Below are positions 17,141-26,199 of a stretch of 42,237 bases of DNA, piece after piece. The notes under the pieces were generated by a model. It made no database searches and was not told where the DNA came from. It worked only from the letters and a program-made list of their open reading frames with translations. This DNA comes from an uncultured Methylococcales bacterium (GTDB taxonomy: Bacteria > Pseudomonadota > Gammaproteobacteria > Methylococcales > Methylomonadaceae). The translations under genes were made by a program, and so were the position numbers. Each line of letters starts with the position of its first letter. Within the stretch, counting starts at the first letter, position 1. The stretch spans positions 1 to 42,237 of the forward strand of contig CAIUVX010000088.1 of the NCBI GenBank assembly GCA_903902705.1, read 5' to 3'.

Positions 17141-18490
17141 TTATCTCGACATGGTAAAGCTTTTTTGTAACAGACCTTCTCGATAGTATTTACTGACATC
17201 AACATTCCAGTCTTTTGCTTTGATGATGTTTTTAATAGTGTAAACGTTGCCACGCTTATCTTTAGCCATACTTGATAAATCAATGATTCGTTCAGAGACT
17301 GGGTTTTTTTCCTCATCTAAAATAATCACCACTTTAGGTCGTAATTTAGCATGGTCATGCACTTCAACCACCAGTGCTACACAGCCGTTGGTCATTTCAA
17401 CCAGAGATCCAGGTGGATAAACGCCGATACTCTCGATAAATTTGACTACCAACATGGGATCAAAATGTGTTCCTGCCAAGTTAGTTAGAATATGGGTTGC
17501 CTCAAGGTGAGTTTTACCTTTTTGGTGACCCTTGTCGCTGGTCATGGAGTCATAGGCATTAGCAATCGAGACGATTTTGGTAAAATGCGAAATACCGTTT
17601 TCCTGTAATCGACGCGGGTAGCCTCTACCATCTAATTGCTCATGGTGGGTTAACGCAACAATTGCCACGCTTGAGTTCATATTACCACTGGATTTGATTA
17701 AGTTGTAGCCAAGTCTAGTATGAGTCTTCATGGTACGAATTTCTTCCTCGTCCAATGGTACTGACTTATGAAGAATTTCTGGGGGTATTAGTAATTTACC
17801 CACATCGTGCATCATTCCACAAAGTCCAACTCTATTAAGGTCTGCCACTGAAATATTAATGTGTCGTCCCAAGACGATAGATAGAATGCTAACATTCAAG
17901 CTATGTTGAGCCGTATATTCGTCTTTATTTCTTAGTTGGGATAGCCACAACATGGCATCGGGGGAATGCAGGACACTTTCCACGCATTCTGATACCGCAT
18001 TTTTGGCGAGTACACTATCAATACCACCGCCATTTTCAACTACTCTCATAAAGTCTGAAACGACAGCTTCAGCATTATCATAGGCTTTTTCAGCGCGGGA
18101 AAATTCTTTTTCAAATTGACCTAATTTTTTGGGCGGTGGTGCGCCATAACTAGGGATTTCAAGGGGCTTTTCTGAAGCAAATACTTTTTTCTTCGCTTTA
18201 ACAGGTGTTTGTACGATTTTTCTTCGTTTTGTGGAATCAATATAGACGTAATCACAAATATCTTTGACTGCCCGAAGTTCTGCTTCAGTTTTTATTTCAA
18301 AGCCCTGAAACAAAAAAGAAGTTTCTACCCACGGTCTATCTAACTCAGTGACGTACATTCCTATTGCCAACTGATCAACAGGAACACGAATCTTCGCTAG
18401 TGATGAATAACTGACATCATCATGTTCTAAGCGTTTTGTTGGTGCTTTCTTTTTTCGACCAAATGGCCACAAGGATTCAATAGGCATCAT
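17141..18490 (-). CDS. HD-GYP phosphodiesterase with N-terminal DUF3391
   Basis: 449 residues. A short N-terminal DUF3391 domain (IRVPVDQLAIGMYVTELD ... EIKTEAELRAVKDICDYVYI), a helical middle, and an HD-GYP domain with MMHDVGKLLIPPEIL, THHEQLDGRGYP and the usual Lys/Thr region (MKTHTRLGYNLI). No membrane segment or receiver, so probably a cytosolic c-di-GMP phosphodiesterase. Two starts (ATGATG at 18490/18487) are equivalent. A C-terminal ~80-residue extension (VALVVEVHDHAKLRPKVVII) is common in this subfamily. It faces the REC-HD-GYP gene tail to tail. Confidence 0.92.
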   Translation of the reverse strand: MMPIESLWPFGRKKKAPTKRLEHDDVSYSSLAKIRVPVDQLAIGMYVTELDRPWVETSFLFQGFEIKTEAELRAVKDICDYVYIDSTKRRKIVQTPVKAKKKVFASEKPLEIPSYGAPPPKKLGQFEKEFSRAEKAYDNAEAVVSDFMRVVENGGGIDSVLAKNAVSECVESVLHSPDAMLWLSQLRNKDEYTAQHSLNVSILSIVLGRHINISVADLNRVGLCGMMHDVGKLLIPPEILHKSVPLDEEEIRTMKTHTRLGYNLIKSSGNMNSSVAIVALTHHEQLDGRGYPRRLQENGISHFTKIVSIANAYDSMTSDKGHQKGKTHLEATHILTNLAGTHFDPMLVVKFIESIGVYPPGSLVEMTNGCVALVVEVHDHAKLRPKVVIILDEEKNPVSERIIDLSSMAKDKRGNVYTIKNIIKAKDWNVDVSKYYREGLLQKSFTMSR

Positions 18491-18675
18491 TCACCCACAA
18501 CAGCATCAGCCATAAATTATTATTTTGTATCTGTATCATAAATATTTTGTAATTATTGGATCTGTTGTAGCGATTTTAACTGGGATAATTATAACGCTTT
18601 CCTTTTATTAAAACCTAATGGCAATCGAGATAGAATAAGCCATGCAGTGTTATATTCATTTTTTACTACATAAAA

Positions 18676-19560
18676 CTAGTCGATATACCGCTTAGTTAAG
18701 TCGCCATATTCATCAATTCTACGGTCACGCAGATACGGCCATATTTGTCTAACGCGCTCAATTTTCGCACTATCGAGTGTGCAGCTTAACAGTTTAACTT
18801 CGGACTCGTCTGCCTGTGTGATAATTTCGCCTTGAGATCCTGCAATAAAACTATTGCCCCAAAACTGAATGCCTTTATCGGAGTCTGGAGCTTGTTCGTA
18901 GCCAATACGATTACAGGAGATTACTGGAATGCCATTGGCAACCGCGTGAGCGCGTTGAATGGTGATCCACGCATTCAATTGGCGTGATTGTTCCTCGCTA
19001 CTGTCTTGCTTATCCCAGCCAATTGCGGTTGGATAAATCAATAATTCCGCACCTGCTAATGCCATTAAGCGTGCTGCTTCTGGAAACCATTGATCCCAGC
19101 AAATCAATACGCCTAATTTACCAATGGAGGTTTCAATGGGTTTAAAGCCTAAATCACCAGGTGTGAAGTAATATTTTTCATAAAAACCAGGATCATCAGG
19201 AATGTGCATTTTTCTATATTTACCTGCAATACTGCCATCTTTGTCAAACACAACAGCAGTATTGTGATAAAGTCCTGCGGCTCTTTTTTCAAAAATTGTG
19301 GAAACAATGATGATTTTTAACTTTTTAGCCACGGCTGACAAAATATCAGTCGCGGGACCTGGAATCGGTTGCGCAAGATCAAAGTGGTTATAATCTTCAT
19401 TTTGACAAAAATACGCGCCTAAGTGTAATTCAGGCAATACCACTAAATCAGCACCAGCAGCGGCGGCTTCATGAATTTTGGCGATAGAAAAGTCAAGATT
19501 GGTTTGTCTGTCTGCATCACAAGGCTGTTGAACAGCACTTACAAGTAAAGTTGATTTCAT
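18676..19560 (-). CDS. aguB: N-carbamoylputrescine amidase
   Basis: 294-residue nitrilase-superfamily hydrolase; converts N-carbamoylputrescine to putrescine, CO2 and ammonia in the agmatine route. The Glu-Lys-Cys triad is clear: E44 (VVLPELHLGAYF), K117 (GKYRKMHIPDD) and C154 (VLICWDQWFPEAARL). The FPEAARLMALAGAEL and RIGYEQ-type regions match AguB closely. The usual partner, agmatine deiminase (aguA), is not adjacent and not in the window. It is divergent from xerD. Confidence 0.93.
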   Translation of the reverse strand: MKSTLLVSAVQQPCDADRQTNLDFSIAKIHEAAAAGADLVVLPELHLGAYFCQNEDYNHFDLAQPIPGPATDILSAVAKKLKIIIVSTIFEKRAAGLYHNTAVVFDKDGSIAGKYRKMHIPDDPGFYEKYYFTPGDLGFKPIETSIGKLGVLICWDQWFPEAARLMALAGAELLIYPTAIGWDKQDSSEEQSRQLNAWITIQRAHAVANGIPVISCNRIGYEQAPDSDKGIQFWGNSFIAGSQGEIITQADESEVKLLSCTLDSAKIERVRQIWPYLRDRRIDEYGDLTKRYID

Positions 19561-19716
19561 GATCGAATGATTGATAGTTTTTTGATGTTATGTAGTTTAT
19601 AACGATAACTGACAAAAAATACAGCGTTATACTTAAGCCGTCATTAAAATGTCATGGTTAACACCATGCCAATAATCTTGCCGCCGCTGTTTTTATCATC
19701 TCACAGAGTTATCAAA

Positions 19717-20601
19717 ATGAATGCTACTGATTTAATTGACCAATTTTTAGATGCTGTCTGGGTAGAGCAGGGTTTAAGCGAAAACACTTTATCCGCTTAT
19801 CGCAGTGATTTACGAATTTTCGCACTCTGGTTAAAAGATAAAGATTTGTTAGCCGTCACTACGAGTGATTTATCACAATTTCTTGCCAGCCGCTATAAAG
19901 ACGGTATCGGCAACCGCTCCTCAGCGCGTATTTTATCGAGTTTACGTCGTTTTTATGGCTATGCTATTCGTGAAAACCGCATCAGCATTGACCCAACGGC
20001 ATTAATAGATTCACCTCATATTGGTAAACCTTTACCCATATCATTATCTGAACACGATGTTGAGCTATTACTCAACGCGCCAGAAGTCAGCAATCCCTTG
20101 GGATTTCGAGATAAAGCTATGCTGGAAATGCTCTACGCCACAGGATTGAGAGTCTCGGAATTAGTGTCGTTAAAATTTGAGCAAATGAGTTTTCGCCAAG
20201 GCGTGGTGAGAATTATCGGTAAAGGCAACAAAGAACGGCTAGTGCCTGTCGGTGAAGAAGCCATGATGTGGCTAGAAAATTATATGAGTAGTGCGCGAGT
20301 GAGTCTGCTGGGTGAGCGGCAATGTGATTATTTATTTGTTACCAACCGAGCAGGCGGCATGACACGGCAAGCGTTTTGGCACATCATCAAACGGCACGCT
20401 AAAACAGCGGGTATTAACAAAGAATTATCGCCACATACGTTACGACACGCGTTTGCCACCCATTTATTAAATCATGGCGCGGATTTGCGCGTAGTACAAT
20501 TGTTATTAGGGCATTCGGATTTATCGACCACACAAATTTATATTCACGTTGCCCGCGAACGACTAAAAGAACACCACAAAAAATACCATCCAAGAGGCTA
20601 A
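19717..20601 (+). CDS. xerD: Site-specific tyrosine recombinase XerD
   Basis: 294 residues, the normal XerD length when started at ATG 19717 (MNATDLIDQFLDAVWVEQG); the longer frame from 19654 adds 21 unconserved residues. Catalytic residues: R145 (ATGLRVSEL), K169 (IGKGNKERLVP), H240 and R243 (SPHTLRHAFATHLL), H266 (LLGHSDLS) and Y275 (TTQIYIHV). With XerC it resolves chromosome dimers at dif. The sequence is close to E. coli XerD, so this is the housekeeping protein, not an island integrase. It ends 6 bases before lpxA. Confidence 0.95.
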   Translation: MNATDLIDQFLDAVWVEQGLSENTLSAYRSDLRIFALWLKDKDLLAVTTSDLSQFLASRYKDGIGNRSSARILSSLRRFYGYAIRENRISIDPTALIDSPHIGKPLPISLSEHDVELLLNAPEVSNPLGFRDKAMLEMLYATGLRVSELVSLKFEQMSFRQGVVRIIGKGNKERLVPVGEEAMMWLENYMSSARVSLLGERQCDYLFVTNRAGGMTRQAFWHIIKRHAKTAGINKELSPHTLRHAFATHLLNHGADLRVVQLLLGHSDLSTTQIYIHVARERLKEHHKKYHPRG

Positions 20602-20607
20602 ACCACC

Positions 20608-21393
20608 ATGACGCAACACATACACCCAACTGCTTATATCGCCCCCGATGCTGTGCTAGGCGACAATATCACTGTCGCGCCTTTCGCTGTGATTGAATCA
20701 TGCGTTGAGATAGGGGACAACTGTCAAATTGGCGCACACGCAGTGATTCAACCTTATGTCAAAATGGGCAGCGGTAATATTTTGCATTCACACGCCGTGT
20801 TAGGCGACTTACCGCAAGATACCAGTTTTAAAGCAGAAACGCTGTCTTGGTTAATCATCGGTGACAATAATGTGTTCAGAGAAGGCTTTACCGCACACCG
20901 TGCGTCTAAAGAACACGGTGAAACGCGCATAGGCTCAAATTGTTATTTTATGAATAACAGCCATGTTGCTCATGATAGCAATGTGGGTGATAACACCATT
21001 TTTGCCAATAATGTCGCTATCGGCGGTCATGTTGAAGTGGGTAATAATGTATTTATGGGCGGTGCGGTAGTTGTACATCAATTTTGCCGCGTCGGTTCAT
21101 TCGCTATTATACGAGGCACTACAGCGGTAAGTATGGATGTGATTCCGTTCACGCTAATCGGTGGGCAACCTACACGGCATTATCGCTTAAATACCATTGG
21201 CTTACGACGTGCAGGTATTACGGGCGATCGCTATAAAGTGTTGGAATCTGCATTTCGCTTATTGAAAAACAAACAAAGCATTGATGATTTAGAGGAAACC
21301 CCCGAATTATTGCAGTTAAAAAATTGGTTAGCGGTAAAATCCAAACGTGGCACGCATGGTTTTATTGAGCTATCTCGTATTAATCGAGACTAA
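20608..21393 (+). CDS. lpxA: UDP-N-acetylglucosamine O-acyltransferase (LpxA)
   Basis: 261-residue left-handed beta-helix acyltransferase, first step of lipid A synthesis in the cytosol. Hexapeptide repeats run from IHPTAYI through about 190; the catalytic His is H122 (NNSHVAHDSNVGD), and the C-terminal helical part has HYRLNTIGLRRAGI. The ribosome-binding AAGAGG is in the end of xerD, so the two are likely co-translated. Its normal neighbours (lpxD, fabZ, lpxB) are missing here, so this may be a relocated or second copy. Confidence 0.92.
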   Translation: MTQHIHPTAYIAPDAVLGDNITVAPFAVIESCVEIGDNCQIGAHAVIQPYVKMGSGNILHSHAVLGDLPQDTSFKAETLSWLIIGDNNVFREGFTAHRASKEHGETRIGSNCYFMNNSHVAHDSNVGDNTIFANNVAIGGHVEVGNNVFMGGAVVVHQFCRVGSFAIIRGTTAVSMDVIPFTLIGGQPTRHYRLNTIGLRRAGITGDRYKVLESAFRLLKNKQSIDDLEETPELLQLKNWLAVKSKRGTHGFIELSRINRD

Positions 21394-21537
21394 TTTGTTA
21401 CGCATTGACGGTGGATTTAAATGCGCCATAGTAGGCATGGGTAGTGCTAGATATATGATGCTGGACGAAGACGGAGGGCAAGATTTTCTTGCACTCCAGT
21501 AGCATTACCCAAAATCGTGTCAGTCAACTCAAGATAA

Positions 21538-22494
21538 TTACTCAGCGGTTAGCTGCTTAAGAATAAGCCTGAAATGTTCGTAACTTTGAATTTTTAACAC
21601 TCCCACCTCATCCAATACCGCTTCATAATAAGACGCTGATCTACCGCCGACAATCAGTGCAACATCACTACCAATTAGTTTTCTTAAGCGTCTAATTTCT
21701 TTAGGTACAACATGATCGTCAGCACTAAAGCTAATGCTGATAGTGACTGCTTTTGCATGAGTGTATTTAACGGCGGCGGCAATTTCTTCGGCGGGTAAAT
21801 TTGCACCCAGATACGTCACCTGCCAACCGTTAAGTTCAGCCATAATAGCGGCGAGTAATGCACCTAATTCATGAAGTTGACCTATCGGCGTACTGACTAT
21901 CATGCGTGGCGCGTTATCTGGACAAGGATTGTTATTGCGTAGAATATAAGTGAGCGAGCGAATAACCGATGAAGTCATGTGTTCATGTATCGGTCTTAGC
22001 TCACCCGTTTTCCAACGCTCACCAATTCGAGTTAATAAAGGTGTCAGTAAGTTTTCAATAAACGCTTGCGTTCCTAATTCAACAATCGCATTTTCAAAAT
22101 GTGACTCCAATCCTTTAGCATCAAAGGCTAAAACAGTGACGTAGCATTTTTCAATATAATCTTCAGTCAGAAATTTTTTGTCGCCCGTGATCAAAGCGAT
22201 ATGACTGATGTTCGAGTACGCATCTTCTTGCTGAAGCAATTTTTTTAGCTCATCCAGTGAAAATTGCGCAATTTGACTGATACTATGCCCATGACCAGTC
22301 GCTTGATTGAGTAATTTAAGGCGAGCAATATCCTGATCGGTATAAACTCGATGTCCGCCAGCAGTGCGCGTAGGAGTAACAGCCTGATAACGGCGTTCCC
22401 ACGCTCTCACTAAATCCGATTTCACCCCAGATCGTTTAGAGACCGTACCAATTAAATACTGTGCTGAGCTTTTGTGATAGTCTTCCATTCGCAT
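21538..22494 (-). CDS. MerR-family regulator with B12-binding domain (CarH/LitR type)
   Basis: 318 residues: an N-terminal MerR winged helix (YLIGTVSKRSGVKSDLVRAW, RTAGGHRVYT), a four-helix bundle, and a C-terminal cobalamin-binding Rossmann domain (GWQVTYLGANLPAEEIAAAV). The bundle carries the W-x9-EH signature of B12-dependent photoreceptors (W161, E171, H172), and H208 in QLHELG fits the lower cobalt ligand. In the known family adenosylcobalamin holds a DNA-bound tetramer in the dark and light breaks it. Its targets are unknown: no carotenoid or photolyase gene is adjacent. A 180-base region upstream (22495-22674) lies toward tgpA's 3' end on the other side of this locus. Confidence 0.85.
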   Translation of the reverse strand: MRMEDYHKSSAQYLIGTVSKRSGVKSDLVRAWERRYQAVTPTRTAGGHRVYTDQDIARLKLLNQATGHGHSISQIAQFSLDELKKLLQQEDAYSNISHIALITGDKKFLTEDYIEKCYVTVLAFDAKGLESHFENAIVELGTQAFIENLLTPLLTRIGERWKTGELRPIHEHMTSSVIRSLTYILRNNNPCPDNAPRMIVSTPIGQLHELGALLAAIMAELNGWQVTYLGANLPAEEIAAAVKYTHAKAVTISISFSADDHVVPKEIRRLRKLIGSDVALIVGGRSASYYEAVLDEVGVLKIQSYEHFRLILKQLTAE

Positions 22495-22674
22495 AATTTC
22501 TTCATCAAAAACAATGTAGGGATTCTAGCACAATACTTATACAATAATTTGACAAAAATAATAGTTATCGACTCTAGGTTTAAATTTATTCGAGCTAGCC
22601 AAGCACTCTTAACTCGCTCTACAAATCCACGATGAATTTGAAAAACGGGCAGTTTAACAAAAAAACCATTCTAT

Positions 22675-24567
22675 TTATGACACAGCACTAGCCGCTAGCC
22701 ACGTTTTAATCTGCTTTCGTAGCCATTGCCTTTGTTCAACAGATAGCCCCTTCGGATCAAACCGTAACTGGTAATGCAGTTGGCAAAGTTGTACTAATTC
22801 GGGTGAGGCTAAACGCTCAACCCAGTGTTGTAGGCTTTCGTTATCGAAGCGTGCTTGTTGGGTGTTGTGTAGGTGTTGTTCTAGTTGATAAAACTCAGAA
22901 TCTAATCCTGCATAAATTGGCTTTATTACGGTGGTTTTTGCGAAACGTCGAGTTAGACGTTTTCGGCTGAATAGCCGCGTGGTTAAATACAAAACCAGTA
23001 TTAACATCCCACTATATTTTAGCGTTAGACGTTGGCTTTCACTAACCGACCATTGCTGAAACATAAATACGCTGTTTGACCACGCATCGCTGAGAGTTTG
23101 CCATAGTCCATTAGCGTTATCGGCTTCTAGTGTTTGCCATTGTGCGGGGGTGGAGTCGATAGGTTGCCAGATACCGTCAAGGTAAGCGATTGCCCACGCA
23201 TGAGCATCACGGCGGCGCACGAGGTACAAATCTTGTTCGGGCAAGTATTCGCTAACTGAATACCCTGTGGCTAGGCGGGCTGGAATACCGTTTTGTCTGA
23301 GCAACAACACCGTCGCGGCGGCAAAATATTCACAATGCCCCGCTTTGCGTTTAAGCATAAAGTCTCTTAACGCTAGGTCGGGGTCGGTTTGCGTTCCTAA
23401 GTACAGGCTATAAAAAAAGTGTTGCTGAAAATAGTCTTTAATATGATCGGCAGCGATTTTAGGCGGCAGCCCTGCCAATTTTAGTTCACGGCTAACAGCT
23501 TGTAACCAGTCGCTATGTTGCGGAGGAATTTGCAAATCATAGCGGCTGGGTTTGCTGATTCGTTTGCCAGTGTAAGACACTTGATAGTTGGTGGTTTTGG
23601 ATGGAGTATCGATTTCTATCGTGCCAAGTTCGGTGCTTTGCAAAATGCTATCACCTAATCCTGTGAGTTTGACCACCCCATCAGGCAGAGCTAACACAGT
23701 GTGGCTAATGTTGTGTTGTAGAATCTCTAAGTGTTTTAACGCTGATTTTTCGCTGGGGGTTTGGAAATTTTCGACGCTAAATAGGCGTTTAGAGGCTATC
23801 CACGCTTGCCCTAAATAACGGTCATAACTGGCTTGATGTAGCAATATCTGCCCATCTGCTTTTAACCTAAATTCGATTTGACTGGATAATTTTAATTCGC
23901 CTATATCACCTATGGCGGTTTGATTTTTAAACGGATCGGCATTCCAATCGCTTAGCCATTGGATGGATTTTTGTTCGACCACATTGTGTAATTGGCGCAA
24001 GACTTTTTGTCCAGCATAACTGATTGCCACGGCTAATACCATGACAGGCAACCACCAATAAACACGGCTTTGTTGTGGGCGAATTGTCCAGAGTACCGCA
24101 ATAAAAAACAGCGTAGCGAGGATAAAATAATAAGTATCCTGCACATTTGCCGCCCCTGCGCTGAGAATAACAATAGCGGAATAGGGCAGTTGAACATCGA
24201 CATTTTTGTTAGTAGAGCGGTGCTTTCTACGCAGCGTATAAAATAGAGTGCTTAGTGGAATGTGCTGTTGTTGACTAAGTAACTGAGCCAATAACACGGG
24301 GGCGAGTAGTATGGGCAGACATTTAAGCAATACAAACATCGGCTGGTCGGTGGGCTGTATCAAGTACACGAACACCAACAATAGGACGATTAGTAAGGTT
24401 GATACATCGCCCCAGCGGTGTATTTGCTTGGGGTTGATATGCCAACGCCATGAGCTAGATTGAATAGCTGTAAAGGTAAACCATAAACCAGCAGCCAGCC
24501 ATTCGCTGTGTAATAACCAGCCCCATGAAGCTAGGCTGAAAGTTAGGAAGACGAGATTTTTGTTCAT
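22675..24567 (-). CDS. tgpA: TgpA-type membrane transglutaminase (DUF3488)
   Basis: 630 residues. Residues 1-195 hold six or so membrane helices (DUF3488), then a periplasmic transglutaminase-like domain with Cys (KAGHCEYFAAATVLLL, near 412), His (RRDAHAWAIAYLDG, near 455) and Asp (WQPIDSTPAQW, near 470), one more membrane helix (LILVLYLTTRLF) and a C-terminal cytosolic tail. The physiological substrate of this family is not settled. The start overlaps the DUF58 stop by 4 bases. With DUF58 and MoxR it forms a standard operon, here split by an insertion at 26-29.8 kb. Confidence 0.92.
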   Translation of the reverse strand: MNKNLVFLTFSLASWGWLLHSEWLAAGLWFTFTAIQSSSWRWHINPKQIHRWGDVSTLLIVLLLVFVYLIQPTDQPMFVLLKCLPILLAPVLLAQLLSQQQHIPLSTLFYTLRRKHRSTNKNVDVQLPYSAIVILSAGAANVQDTYYFILATLFFIAVLWTIRPQQSRVYWWLPVMVLAVAISYAGQKVLRQLHNVVEQKSIQWLSDWNADPFKNQTAIGDIGELKLSSQIEFRLKADGQILLHQASYDRYLGQAWIASKRLFSVENFQTPSEKSALKHLEILQHNISHTVLALPDGVVKLTGLGDSILQSTELGTIEIDTPSKTTNYQVSYTGKRISKPSRYDLQIPPQHSDWLQAVSRELKLAGLPPKIAADHIKDYFQQHFFYSLYLGTQTDPDLALRDFMLKRKAGHCEYFAAATVLLLRQNGIPARLATGYSVSEYLPEQDLYLVRRRDAHAWAIAYLDGIWQPIDSTPAQWQTLEADNANGLWQTLSDAWSNSVFMFQQWSVSESQRLTLKYSGMLILVLYLTTRLFSRKRLTRRFAKTTVIKPIYAGLDSEFYQLEQHLHNTQQARFDNESLQHWVERLASPELVQLCQLHYQLRFDPKGLSVEQRQWLRKQIKTWLAASAVS

Positions 24568-25895
24568 AACCCCGCCAACTGTTCTGCTAACTGCCGATAA
24601 TCCAATAAATAAAAATGCGGTGGTTTTTTGGGACAGTTAGCCAAAGTCAACGAACCATCGTGTAGTAAAAACACCGCCACAGGCAAACCATGCGCCATCA
24701 GTTGCTGAATAAAATTTTGCCGCGCTTCGTCCCAGTGCATCAACACGCACAGCAAACTGCTACATAACGCCAAACGTGCCAACACCGTTTGTTGTAATAA
24801 CTCGAATGACGTTTCAGAACTGGCTTGCACACTGGCGAGAATTTCTTGTAAATGGGTCACTTGGTCAACGCCACGCCCTGCGGTAAAACAATAACTTTGC
24901 AACCCGACAAATAATAAATCCAATAAGGCTTCATCATCTTGTTCGCTAGTCGCTAAGGAAGCAGCAACCGATACCGCTGCTTCAAATTGTTCACGATTAG
25001 CGATGCCAACAAAGGTATCTAGCACTAATGCCCGTCTAACAAAATATTCATCCTGATAATCTTTGACTATCAGCTTGCCGTGTTTAGCGTAGCTTTTCCA
25101 ATGAATGCTGTGTAACGGGTCGCCCTGTTGATAATCACGCAACGCCATAAATTCACTGGAATTGCCGACTGAATTGGCTAAAGACACGCCGCCTGATTGG
25201 TATTGTCGCCGTCCTGTTAAGTTCAGCGGTTTAATCGCATAGCGTTTCGGTAATATGATGCAACTTTGCGGTTCGTCCACGGTAATTAACCGCCGAAATA
25301 AACCCAATAAATCGGGTTTCGCAACAGAGCTAGGCGCGAAATGAATCACGCCGCGCCGCGTGGGAATAAAGCTATTAGTTACTTGCACTGGAGAAAGCCC
25401 CAAGCGCGGCACAGCAATTTCTTCAATCACCCCACCGCGTTGAATACTCAAATAACGCATCCACTGGCGAAAACTAATGCCACGTTTAAACCACGGTTCA
25501 TTATGCAGGGAATAAAATTGCTGTAATTGTGCAGGACTAGGTAGCGTCTCTGCTAACGGCTCAATTAACGCTAAACGGTCATAAATTCTCGGAGTTAAAT
25601 TAGTGAGGGTGACGCTGTAACGCAAGGGTTCACCGACAGTGCCATAACGTGGTAATTGGCGCGTCATTGACACCCGCAAACGATTAAACACGCCACCCAA
25701 CAACGAAAAAATCAACACCACCAGCAAAAACACAAACAACTGATAAGTGGTACTCTGGCGAGTATCAACACCAAACACCGCACTCGCAATCATAAAAGTG
25801 ATGAAAATATGCCCAGTTAAGGTGAAATGCCGCTTAATCCAATTATCAAAGCGGTAAACATTAAGGTATTGCCGAAGTACAAAACGTTGCCACAC
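24564..25895 (-). CDS. DUF58-domain protein of the MoxR/TgpA operon
   Basis: 443 residues from GTG 25895: two membrane helices (HIFITFMIASAVFGV and YQLFVFLLVVLIFSLLGGVF), a beta-rich region, and the DUF58 core (FMALRDYQQGDPLHSIHWKS). DUF58 has a vWA-like fold and works with MoxR ATPases in assembling exported complexes. The frame is open to ATG 26024, but the extra 43 residues start inside a REP element (MWFDKLTTN is REP sequence), whereas AGGGGG stands 8 bases before GTG 25895 and the protein then begins like its family (RFDNWIKRHFT). I prefer the short form; the long one may exist by accident. Confidence 0.88.
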   Translation of the reverse strand: MWQRFVLRQYLNVYRFDNWIKRHFTLTGHIFITFMIASAVFGVDTRQSTTYQLFVFLLVVLIFSLLGGVFNRLRVSMTRQLPRYGTVGEPLRYSVTLTNLTPRIYDRLALIEPLAETLPSPAQLQQFYSLHNEPWFKRGISFRQWMRYLSIQRGGVIEEIAVPRLGLSPVQVTNSFIPTRRGVIHFAPSSVAKPDLLGLFRRLITVDEPQSCIILPKRYAIKPLNLTGRRQYQSGGVSLANSVGNSSEFMALRDYQQGDPLHSIHWKSYAKHGKLIVKDYQDEYFVRRALVLDTFVGIANREQFEAAVSVAASLATSEQDDEALLDLLFVGLQSYCFTAGRGVDQVTHLQEILASVQASSETSFELLQQTVLARLALCSSLLCVLMHWDEARQNFIQQLMAHGLPVAVFLLHDGSLTLANCPKKPPHFYLLDYRQLAEQLAGL

Positions 25896-25995
25896 TATAT
25901 AATCCCCCTCACACAATTTAGTATTCTGGCGCAACAAGTCTTCCGTTAAGCTGTACAAATGGGCAATGATATAGCTAACGCACAATAAAATGATA

Positions 25996-26062
25996 ACGTT
26001 CGTGGTGAGCTTGTCGAACCACATTCACACTTCGACAGGCTCAGTGCGAACGGTTTTGTAAT
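25996..26062 (-). repeat. REP-like element, copy D
   Basis: On the minus strand it reads ATTACAAAACCGTTCGCACT, then TGTCGAAGTGTGAATGTGG and TTCGACAAGCTCACCACGAACG. Same element as 15846-15926 in the opposite orientation. It separates DUF58 from the R-M insertion. Confidence 0.85.
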
Positions 26063-26069
26063 CATTTTA

Positions 26070-26199
26070 TTAGCAGTTAGCTCTAGCATCCAATTCAGCG
26101 CGAATTTGCTCCCTATTGGAGTCCAAACTCATGAGTTTGGACTCCAAAAGTTCGGTTTTCAACTCATCAAATTCAGGCGTGGTGCAAATCAACGCCGAT
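26070..26199 (-). pseudogene. C-terminal scrap of a restriction-methyltransferase-like gene
   Basis: The minus strand is open from just after the big methylase gene and encodes KSALICTTPEFDELKTEL, then REQIRAELDARANC and a stop at 26070. The pattern REQIRAELDAR occurs near the end of many single-chain R-M methylases, so this may be a remnant of another such gene, cut by REP copy D. A perfect palindrome sits inside it in frame. It is short and the family assignment is a memory match. Confidence 0.4.
26116..26147. repeat. Perfect 32-base palindrome
   Basis: Both arms are fully complementary, centre CATG, arm starting TTGGAGTCCAAACT. It lies in the left flank of the R-M insertion. Confidence 0.95.

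Noticed and set aside
19717-20601. xerD as integrase of the island
   Set aside because: It matches housekeeping XerD along its whole length, pairs with lpxA and lies 6 kb outside the island end.
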